From Streptosporangiaceae bacterium (lineage in GTDB: Bacteria > Actinomycetota > Actinomycetes > Streptosporangiales > Streptosporangiaceae), in contig JASHTQ010000256.1 in the NCBI GenBank assembly GCA_030040475.1, forward strand, positions 1 through 6,962: a DNA stretch of 6,962 bases, read 5' to 3'. Of the stretch, positions 1 through 4,928 are shown one piece after another (the first letter of the stretch is position 1; each line of letters begins with the position of its first letter). A program made the translations under genes and the position numbers. The notes beneath the pieces were generated by a model. It saw nothing but the letters and a program-made list of their open reading frames with translations. It was not told the origin of the DNA and ran no database searches.

Positions 1-105
1 CGCCGCCTGATCCGCCTGTCGGCGCTCGTGGCGATGGGCGAGCGACCCCGGGCGCACGGCCTGCCGCCGCTGTGGCGCATCCCCCTGTTCGGCGGCCAGT
101 TTGAC
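1..105 (+). other. Coding-like remnant at left edge, no recognised product
   Basis: Read in frame 1 from base 1, the first ~35 codons have G or C in nearly every third position and about half G/C in the second, the pattern of a real gene on the + strand. The opposite-strand frame that shares the same third positions would have second positions richer in G/C than first positions, which is atypical. The bias fades after about base 105, but frame 1 has no stop until 367-369, inside the dioxygenase gene, so a normal gene end is missing. It could be the 3' end of an upstream gene damaged by a frameshift (frame 3 has a TGA at 102-104), or the start of a divergent gene (an ATG on the - strand at 80-78). 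The residues, including LPPLWRIPLFGG, match no family I recognise. Confidence 0.25.
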
Positions 106-123
106 GGTCACGGAGCAGCCCCG

Positions 124-179
124 GTCCGTTCGGACGAAAGTCACGCGGCACCGGATGTGGCGCCGCACCGAGGTACGGT
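124..179. promoter_or_regulatory. Two short inverted repeats, possible operator sites
   Basis: GTCCG-TT-CGGAC at 124-135 is a perfect inverted repeat with 5-base arms. ACCG-N5-CGGT at 167-179 is a second one with 4-base arms, lying just upstream of the proposed -10 box of the dioxygenase gene. Substrate-responsive repressors or activators commonly bind such sites before aromatic-degradation genes. No regulator gene is visible in the window, and arms this short occur by chance in GC-rich DNA. Confidence 0.2.
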
Positions 180-181
180 CT

Positions 182-187
182 TAGCCT
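182..187 (+). promoter_or_regulatory. Candidate -10 box for leaderless transcription
   Basis: TAGCCT fits the actinobacterial -10 pattern TANNNT and ends 7 bases before the ATG at 195. No Shine-Dalgarno-like purine run precedes that ATG (the preceding bases are CATCCCC). This is the arrangement expected when transcription starts at or next to the A of the start codon, giving a leaderless mRNA. No convincing -35 box was found. Confidence 0.4.
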
Positions 188-194
188 CATCCCC

Positions 195-1064
195 ATGGCC
201 ACCGATTTCACCGAGGAAACCGCCACCGCCGCGGTCGTCGAGAGCTTCGCGAACACCCCGGACGCCAGGCTGCGCGAGCTGCTGGCCAGCCTGGTCAAGC
301 ATCTGCACGCCTTCGTCAGGGAGGCAGAACCGACGATCGGGGAGTGGGAGCAGGCGATCGGGTTCCTGACCGCGACCGGCCAGAAATGCGACGCCGAGCG
401 GCAGGAGTTCATCCTGCTCTCCGACGTGCTCGGCGTCTCCATGCTGGTGGAGACGATCAACCACCGCAAGAGCGCGGGCGCGACCGAGGCCACCGTGCTC
501 GGTCCCTTCCACATGACGGTCTCCCCGCGCCGCGAACTCGGCGACACGATCGACCTGATCGGGACCGGGCCGCAAACCATCGTCAGCGGCCGGGTGCTCT
601 CGGTGGACGGCGCGCCGCTGCCCGCCGCGGAGCTAGACGTGTGGCAGGCCAGCGACCAGGGCTTCTACGATGTCCAGCAGCCTGGCGTGCAGCCGCGCGG
701 CAACGGCCGCGGCCTGTTCACCGCCGACGCCGACGGTGCCTTCTGGTTCCGCACGGTCCTGCCGAGCTACTACCCGATCCCGACCGACGGCCCGGTCGGC
801 TCGCTGCTCGCCGCGACAAAGCGGCATCCTTACCGCCCCGCGCACATCCATTTCATCGCGACCGCGCCCGGCCATAGCCCGCTGACCACCCACATCTTCG
901 TGGCAGGCAGCGAGTACATCGAATCCGACGCGGTGTTCGCGGTGAAGCGGAGCCTCGTCGTCGACTTCGCCCGCGTCGACGACCAGGCCGAGGCCGCCGG
1001 CTACGGCCTCACCGCCCCGTTCCACCTGGCCACCTTCGACATCGTCCTGCAGCCCACCGCCTGA
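195..1064 (+). CDS. Intradiol ring-cleavage dioxygenase, hydroxyquinol 1,2-dioxygenase type
   Basis: The 289-residue product is the usual length for hydroxyquinol/catechol 1,2-dioxygenases. These soluble non-haem Fe(III) enzymes open an ortho-dihydroxylated ring between the two hydroxyls; hydroxyquinol gives maleylacetate, which enters the beta-ketoadipate route. The N-terminal helical dimerisation part (about residues 15-110, with LGVSMLVETINHRK and ATVLGPFH) precedes the beta-sandwich catalytic domain (about 125-289). Expected iron ligands are present: Tyr158 (in DQGFYDVQ), Tyr193 (in PSYYPIPTDGPVG), His217 and His219 (in RPAHIHF), with the catalytic Arg at 214. The PIPTDGPVG and HIFVAGSEYIESDAVF segments resemble hydroxyquinol enzymes more than classical CatA, but substrate remains an inference. 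The ATG at 195 is the natural start; there is no ribosome-binding site, so translation may be leaderless. No maleylacetate reductase or monooxygenase gene lies beside it, so it appears as a stand-alone gene here. Confidence 0.95.
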   Translation: MATDFTEETATAAVVESFANTPDARLRELLASLVKHLHAFVREAEPTIGEWEQAIGFLTATGQKCDAERQEFILLSDVLGVSMLVETINHRKSAGATEATVLGPFHMTVSPRRELGDTIDLIGTGPQTIVSGRVLSVDGAPLPAAELDVWQASDQGFYDVQQPGVQPRGNGRGLFTADADGAFWFRTVLPSYYPIPTDGPVGSLLAATKRHPYRPAHIHFIATAPGHSPLTTHIFVAGSEYIESDAVFAVKRSLVVDFARVDDQAEAAGYGLTAPFHLATFDIVLQPTA

Positions 1065-1074
1065 AAACGGCGCC

Positions 1075-1114
1075 GCGGCTGGAAACGTTCGCTCCCGCGG
1101 ATCACGCCAGCCGC
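1075..1114 (+). terminator. Hairpin after the dioxygenase, possible terminator
   Basis: GCGGCTGG at 1075-1082 and CCAGCCGC at 1107-1114 are perfect reverse complements and begin 10 bases after the TGA stop. The loop is long (24 bases) and no T-run follows, so this would be a weak, non-canonical actinobacterial terminator at best. Confidence 0.3.
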
Positions 1115-1247
1115 AGCCGGCCCATCCCACCTGCCTCACCCGTCCCTGCTGTCCGCCAGCGGCAAGATCGTGGGTCAAAACTTCCCCCAGAGGGGCAGCA
1201 ACGACCCACAATGACGAAAAGTTGCCTCCCCGGTTCGTCATGATTGG

Positions 1248-1263
1248 CCCGCCTTCGGGCGGG
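1248..1263 (+). terminator. UUCG-capped GC hairpin, terminator or attenuator candidate
   Basis: CCCGCC and GGCGGG form a 6-base-pair stem with a TTCG tetraloop. Such tight GC hairpins can end transcription in actinobacteria without a T-run. It could stop readthrough from the dioxygenase gene or act as an attenuator in the glycosyltransferase leader. Confidence 0.3.
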
Positions 1264-1267
1264 TAGC

Positions 1268-1318
1268 GCATGAAGCCGGATGACCGCGCGCAAGGCGCGG
1301 CGGTGAGGGGCTTCATGC
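1268..1318 (+). promoter_or_regulatory. Stem that sequesters the glycosyltransferase start codon
   Basis: The ten-base-pair outer stem places the AUG at 1315-1317 inside its 3' arm. The purine-rich ribosome-binding region GGTGAGGGG (1302-1310) sits in the internal loop and at the stem base. If this stem forms in the mRNA, initiation at 1315 would be blocked, the typical OFF state of a translational switch. The alternative in-frame ATG at 1270 lies in the opposite arm of the same stem. Confidence 0.45.
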
Positions 1319-3492
1319 TTCAGGCAATACTGCTGGCCGGGATCGTCGCCGCGCCGCTCGGCTCTGCTGCCTTGTTCCTGCCCGCGCGGCGGCACGCCCG
1401 GCGCGCGGGCACCTGGTCGGCCCTCCGGCGGTTCGTCCTGGCCATTATCGGAACCGTCCTGCTTGCCGCTGCGGTGGCGGTCGTGCTTCGCCTGCTCGGA
1501 GCCTCCGAGCACAACCTGGTGGCCGGCGTGGCGGGCCTGGTGTTCGCCAGCGTGATCTGGCTGCCCGTGACCAGGCGCTGGTCCGCCAGGGCTCACCTGT
1601 GCTGGGCCTCAAGCGTGTTCCTGTTCGTGGTCTACCTGACCTACGCGCTGGAGTGGACGTTCGCCAGCCACCTGGGCGCGGCGAGCACCGCGGGCGGGCT
1701 GCTGCTCTGGGTCCTCGAGGTCTTCGCCGCCGCGCTGTGCTGCGCGTACCTGTGGGAGATCTGCGACGCGCTCGGCACCGAGCACTGGCGGCGCCGGATC
1801 ACCCCCAGCACCAGGCTGGAAGTCCCCGACGGCGAGCTGCCGATGATCAGCCTGCACGTCCCGGCGCACAACGAGCCGCCGGACATGGTCATCGACACGC
1901 TGCGCTCGCTGCTCCGGCTTGACTACCCCAGATACGAGATCATCCTGATCGACGACAACACCGACGACGAGCAGCTCTGGCGGCCGGTCGAGGCCTGGTG
2001 CGAGCGGCACGGCGTCAAGTTCGCGCACCTGGAGAACTGGCCCGGCTATAAGTCCGGCGCGCTGAACTACGCGCTGCGCAGGCTCACCTCGCCGCAGGCC
2101 GAGCTCATCGGCGTCGTCGACTCCGACTACCAGATCGAGCCAGGATTCCTGCGCCGCTGCGCCCCCGCGTTCGCCGATCCGTGGATCGGCTTCGTCCAGG
2201 CGCCGCAGGACTACCGAGGCTGGACCGAATCGCGTTACTACCGGCGGCTGTACTACTCCTACAAGTACTTCTTCTCGGTCTCCCAGCCGTCCCGCAACGA
2301 GCACGACGGCGCGATCTTCGCCGGGACGATGGGGCTGATCCGCCGGGTCGCCCTGGACGAGCTCGGCGGCTGGGACGAGTGGTGCATCACCGAAGACGCC
2401 GAGCTGTCCCTGCGCCTGCTGCGGGCCGGCTGGCACGGCCTGCACGTGGACCAGTCCTGGGGTCACGGGATCATGCCGCTGACGTTCGAGGCACTCAAGG
2501 GCCAGCGTTACCGGTGGTGCTTCGGCGGCATCCAGATCCTGCGCATGCACTGGCGCTCGATGATGCCCGGCCGTCAGGGCCGGCAGAACCACCTGGCGGC
2601 CGGCCAGCGATGGGCCTACCTGGCGGGCGCCCTGCAGTGGTACGGCGACCTGCTCAGCCTGCTGTTCCTGATCTTCCTGCTGGCCGGCGCGGTCAACCTT
2701 GCCACCGGCGGCGGCCAGCTGTTCCGCAAGCTCACCGTGTTCCTGGTCTCCGCCGTGCCGGTCCTGGTGCTGCTCGGCCTGGTGCGCGCGATCGCCCTGC
2801 TGCGCCGCGGCACCGGTGCGTCCTGGCGGGATGCCCTCGGCGCGTTTTTCATCTGGCAGTCCACCTCGCTCGTGGTGGCCCGCGCCTCGGTGCTCGCCCT
2901 GTTCGCCAAGAAGGCGGCGTTCCTGCGCACGCCGAAGACCAGCGAGCAGACCCGCTGGTGGGAGGCGCTGCGTACCAACTGGGCGGAGTCCACCCTCGCA
3001 CTGTTCGGCTTCCTGGGCATCGCCGCCGCCCTGACCAAGGCGAACCAGCTCAGCGGTCCGCTGCTGGCCGTCCTGCTGCTGTTCCCCACGCTCGGCATGG
3101 CCGCCGCCCCGGTCAACAGCTGGGCCGCCCGCCGTGCTGCCCTGCCGGCTGACCTGCGCGAGCGCCGCCGCACCGAGTACCGCCGTGACCGCCACTCCTT
3201 CGCGGCCGGCGTCGCCACCGGCGGAGCCGTCGCCGTCCTTGGCGTGGCGATCGCCGCCCTCGCCCTCCTGTTCACCGGCAACCACTCGGTCCAGCCCCCC
3301 GACCTGATAAGCCCCGCCAAGGGCACCTCGTCCTCCGCCGCCCCCACCCGATCCCCCTCACCGACGCCTTCCGCAACCTCCACCCCAACCCCGTCGCCCT
3401 CCACCAGTCCCACCCCAACGGCGACCCCCACCCCGACCGCCACCCCCACCCCGTCCACCTCCCCAACCCCGTCCTCCTCCGCTTCCTCCTGA
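1315..3492 (+). CDS. Polytopic membrane glycosyltransferase family 2, cellulose synthase-like
   Basis: The 725-residue product should use a nucleotide sugar at the inner face of the membrane and probably extrude a polysaccharide. About five N-terminal hydrophobic segments (near 4-22, 39-60, 66-83, 98-116, 126-148) precede the GT-A catalytic domain (about 175-415). That domain shows SLHVPAHNEPPD at 179-190, Asp213-Asp214, the DSD motif at 269-271, the TED general-base motif at 359-361 and QRYRW at 397-401, the full D/DxD/TED/QxxRW set of processive enzymes. Five or six more hydrophobic segments follow (near 441-463, 473-490, 508-530, 558-576, 580-600, 634-654). Residues 671-725 form a Ser/Thr/Pro repeat tail. 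No PilZ domain is visible, unlike BcsA. I chose the ATG at 1315 because a hydrophobic segment starts at once and GAGGGG lies 4 bases upstream; the in-frame ATG at 1270 would add 15 polar residues encoded within a hairpin. The polymer made is unknown, and no partner (glycanase, BcsB-like protein) is present here. Confidence 0.93.
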   Translation: MLQAILLAGIVAAPLGSAALFLPARRHARRAGTWSALRRFVLAIIGTVLLAAAVAVVLRLLGASEHNLVAGVAGLVFASVIWLPVTRRWSARAHLCWASSVFLFVVYLTYALEWTFASHLGAASTAGGLLLWVLEVFAAALCCAYLWEICDALGTEHWRRRITPSTRLEVPDGELPMISLHVPAHNEPPDMVIDTLRSLLRLDYPRYEIILIDDNTDDEQLWRPVEAWCERHGVKFAHLENWPGYKSGALNYALRRLTSPQAELIGVVDSDYQIEPGFLRRCAPAFADPWIGFVQAPQDYRGWTESRYYRRLYYSYKYFFSVSQPSRNEHDGAIFAGTMGLIRRVALDELGGWDEWCITEDAELSLRLLRAGWHGLHVDQSWGHGIMPLTFEALKGQRYRWCFGGIQILRMHWRSMMPGRQGRQNHLAAGQRWAYLAGALQWYGDLLSLLFLIFLLAGAVNLATGGGQLFRKLTVFLVSAVPVLVLLGLVRAIALLRRGTGASWRDALGAFFIWQSTSLVVARASVLALFAKKAAFLRTPKTSEQTRWWEALRTNWAESTLALFGFLGIAAALTKANQLSGPLLAVLLLFPTLGMAAAPVNSWAARRAALPADLRERRRTEYRRDRHSFAAGVATGGAVAVLGVAIAALALLFTGNHSVQPPDLISPAKGTSSSAAPTRSPSPTPSATSTPTPSPSTSPTPTATPTPTATPTPSTSPTPSSSASS
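3325..3489 (+). repeat. Ser/Thr/Pro low-complexity tail-coding repeat
   Basis: This stretch encodes the last 55 residues of the glycosyltransferase, almost entirely S, T, P and A in TPTP/SPSP/ATPT patterns. An approximately 18-base unit built of ACCCCCACCCCGACC is repeated near 3424-3455. The - strand carries many runs of four or more G. The tail follows the last predicted membrane span; if it is outside the cell it could be an O-mannosylated wall-spanning stalk of the kind known in actinobacteria, which is an inference. Confidence 0.8.
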
Positions 3493-3815
3493 CCTCTCGG
3501 CCTGCCTGGCCCCGGCCACACGGGAGCGCCACCCCGGCCCGCGCTTCTCCAGGTGCTAGACGTGGTGGCCATCGGGAAAGGCCGAGGTTAATTGAGACGA
3601 CAGGAACGGAACGCGAGACGGCCGCTGAACTGGCGCACGGAAATTTGCATAGACCGGCGCATGGTGTAGGCGGGCGATGTAAGCTTCGATAGCTGACTGC
3701 CACCCTCTCGCTTGATTGCACGCGTTGAGTGCGAGGTCTTGAGTCTCCTGATCACCGCGGAGCCACTAAGGCAAGGGCCGCCGGCTGAGCTACTAGCTAG
3801 GGGGAGAGCTTACCT
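3493..3815. other. Gene-free stretch between glycosyltransferase and unknown pair
   Basis: No open frame here has coding-like codon use. The first ~80 bases are GC-rich, with a small TGGC/GCCA hairpin at 3507-3518 and CCCCGGCC occurring twice, which may help end the upstream transcript. From about 3585 the base composition drops, with TTAATTGAGA and AAATTTGCAT. TTGAGT occurs twice, 14 bases apart, near 3725 and 3739, and a GCAC/GTGC inverted repeat lies beside it. A promoter for the next gene must lie here, but I see no clear -35/-10 pair. I see no tRNA, integrase or flanking direct repeat. Confidence 0.5.
3800..3808 (+). promoter_or_regulatory. Ribosome-binding site fixing a GTG start
   Basis: The purine run GGGGGAGAG ends 7 bases before the GTG at 3816. 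It supports that start over the first internal ATG (3855), which has no such run in front of it. Confidence 0.6.
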
Positions 3816-4397
3816 GTGACACTGAAGACTGCTAGATTCACTATTGACCGCAACATGCTCCCGCAAAAATCGAGCAATCTCGGTATCCGGCTTGAGCGCC
3901 ATTCCGTTGCGAAAATCAAGGCTACCGACCCGCCCGCTGATATGGTGCTTATCAAGCCCTCAGGGACGCTGCTCGCCGTGGCGGAGGCAGTTGGGCCCGA
4001 GCCGCGCTGGAATACTATTCTCTGTGGGCTGCGCCTTAAAGCGATGGACGGGACAGACGTTCAGGGGAATGGGCAGCTGATACTCACCGGCCAGAGATTT
4101 ATCGGCATGATTGACAATGGAACAGCCGGCGGGCAGCCGTTTTCCGTAGCATCATCTGGTAGCATATTCTGCTTCGCATTCCACCGAGATGATGTGTACG
4201 CTCCCCAGGTGAAGAAGCACCGGCTGACACCCTCCGACTTCTCCTTCCGGAGCAAGGAGGAACAGCCCGTCGCCTTCCAGCTGCTGGTCCTCATGGCCAT
4301 GGCCTACGTCGCCAACGACAAGATGGGTTACTGGCACGACAAGAACATGCTGCACACCTTGTCCGAGGAGGGTCGGCAAGGGCTGCTCCGGAGTTGA
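3816..4397 (+). CDS. Unrecognised 193-residue protein, possible PH/GRAM-like fold
   Basis: I do not recognise the family. The GTG start follows a strong ribosome-binding site. There is no signal peptide or clear membrane span, so the product is probably cytoplasmic. Residues about 20-150 alternate short hydrophobic strands, and NGQLILTGQRFIGMID (about 87-102) resembles the 'x-L-x-L-T-x-x-R-x' strand pair of GRAM/bacterial PH-like domains; this is only a resemblance. The C-terminal part has a polar DFSFRSKEEQ segment followed by a helix (QLLVLMAMAYVAND, about 155-168). Codon bias is split: by hand count about 49 of the first 130 codons end in A/T, but only about 6 of the last 64, changing near base 4203. 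The second unknown gene starts 36 bases after the stop, so the two probably form one transcript. The bias of the first part is unlike the flanking genes and suggests horizontal acquisition. Confidence 0.75.
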   Translation: MTLKTARFTIDRNMLPQKSSNLGIRLERHSVAKIKATDPPADMVLIKPSGTLLAVAEAVGPEPRWNTILCGLRLKAMDGTDVQGNGQLILTGQRFIGMIDNGTAGGQPFSVASSGSIFCFAFHRDDVYAPQVKKHRLTPSDFSFRSKEEQPVAFQLLVLMAMAYVANDKMGYWHDKNMLHTLSEEGRQGLLRS

Positions 4398-4422
4398 TGC
4401 TCCGGCATATACACGACCGGCG

Positions 4423-4429
4423 AGGAGGG
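4423..4429 (+). promoter_or_regulatory. Ribosome-binding site fixing a TTG start
   Basis: AGGAGGG is a near-perfect Shine-Dalgarno sequence ending 4 bases before the TTG at 4434. It makes the rare TTG the best start; the first in-frame ATG (Met11) has no comparable site. Confidence 0.65.
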
Positions 4430-4433
4430 TGAG

Positions 4434-4871
4434 TTGCCTCTTTTCAGCAAGAAACCTGATGCGATGTCGCTGACGATGGCGCTTGTCGAGGCGCACGCAT
4501 CCGGCAGTCAGGGCATGATCGACTCAGCGCGCCAACGCCTCGTGCCGGTATCGACGATGGACATTCTTCAGAGTCTCTACAGGTTCGGGCAGATGCTCAA
4601 CAAAGCGAGCCTCACTCCGGAACAGACGGCTACCATAGAGAAAGAGCTTACGGCCACAGCGGAGAGTCCGGAGATGGCGGCGGCGCTCCAGAATGTCGGC
4701 CGGGCGATCCTGATCGACAGAAGCCAGCCTGTCTTTGTCAACGCGCTCAATACCTACGGCACGCCACTGCTGAACTCGACCAGCGATCAGCTTCGTAAAA
4801 TGACCCTTACGCTCGCTGCGATCACCGGCTCAGTATGCCGCCGGCTGGAAGTGCGTTTCAACTGGAAATAG
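4434..4871 (+). CDS. Unrecognised small helical protein, 145 residues
   Basis: I do not recognise the family. The TTG start has an AGGAGGG site, and the gene follows the preceding unknown gene by 36 bases, so they are probably co-expressed. There is no signal peptide or membrane span. The sequence looks mostly alpha-helical: helices are likely near residues 11-24 (MSLTMALVEAHASG), 40-57 (TMDILQSLYRFGQMLNKA), 61-90 (PEQTATIEKELTA onward, with AAALQNVG) and 117-134 (DQLRKMTLTLAAITG). It ends in a basic, aromatic RRLEVRFNWK. About 40 of 145 codons end in A/T by hand count, far more than in the epimerase or glycosyltransferase, which fits acquisition with its neighbour. A partner or regulator of the upstream protein is a guess from adjacency only. 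Confidence 0.75.
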   Translation: MPLFSKKPDAMSLTMALVEAHASGSQGMIDSARQRLVPVSTMDILQSLYRFGQMLNKASLTPEQTATIEKELTATAESPEMAAALQNVGRAILIDRSQPVFVNALNTYGTPLLNSTSDQLRKMTLTLAAITGSVCRRLEVRFNWK

Positions 4872-4898
4872 CTGCGTAAGAGCAGGCAGCGCGGTATT

Positions 4899-4917
4899 CG
4901 CGGTGCCGCCGACCGCG
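4899..4917. terminator. Hairpin between convergent genes, possible two-way terminator
   Basis: CGCGGT (4899-4904) and ACCGCG (4912-4917) are perfect complements around a 7-base loop. They lie in the 57-base gap between the stop of the second unknown gene on the + strand and the stop of the epimerase gene on the - strand. A T-run is absent on both sides, so activity is uncertain. Confidence 0.4.
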
Positions 4918-4928
4918 GCGGGGGAGCC

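Larger units (their letters stand above)
1170..1318 (+). promoter_or_regulatory. Highly structured 5' leader of the glycosyltransferase gene (candidate riboswitch-like RNA)
   Basis: Four perfect stems follow one another in 149 bases. Stem 1 pairs GTGGGTC (1170-1176) with GACCCAC (1203-1209) and encloses an inner CCCC-AGA-GGGG hairpin (1185-1195). Stem 2 pairs ATGACGAA (1211-1218) with TTCGTCAT (1234-1241) around a 15-base loop. Stem 3 is CCCGCC-TTCG-GGCGGG (1248-1263), closed by the very stable UUCG tetraloop. Stem 4 pairs GCATGAAGCC (1268-1277) with GGCTTCATGC (1309-1318) and contains an inner CCGCGC/GCGCGG hairpin (1284-1300). The stem 2 loop can also pair with the 3' side of stem 1's internal loop. 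The region is non-coding on its own evidence, and its last stem contains the next gene's start codon, so a cis-acting role in translation is the simplest reading. It matches no riboswitch consensus I know. A dispersed palindromic repeat element is the main alternative. Confidence 0.5.

Noticed and set aside
1170..1318. Assignment of the leader to a c-di-GMP (GEMM-I) riboswitch because of GGGTAGCG and the polysaccharide synthase
   Set aside because: The other conserved GEMM-I elements, such as the GCAAACC-type segment and GAAA tetraloop with its receptor, are absent.
2181..3152. 323-codon + strand frame inside the glycosyltransferase gene
   Set aside because: It is an out-of-frame shadow with Arg/Pro/Ala-rich content and no independent start signal.
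1609..3285. Long open frame on the - strand opposite the glycosyltransferase
   Set aside because: Its product is Gln/Gly/Arg-rich low-complexity sequence with no domain, typical of the antisense of a GC-rich gene; the + strand frame has complete catalytic motifs.
3272..3721. 149-codon - strand frame over the glycosyltransferase tail and the gene-free stretch
   Set aside because: It is mostly Arg/Trp/Gly-rich antisense of the Pro/Thr tail, with no ribosome-binding site and no gene-like codon bias.
3493..4928. Integrated element with attachment sites around the unknown pair
   Set aside because: I found no integrase or transposase, no tRNA end and no convincing direct or inverted repeat at the edges; only the codon bias and context suggest acquisition.
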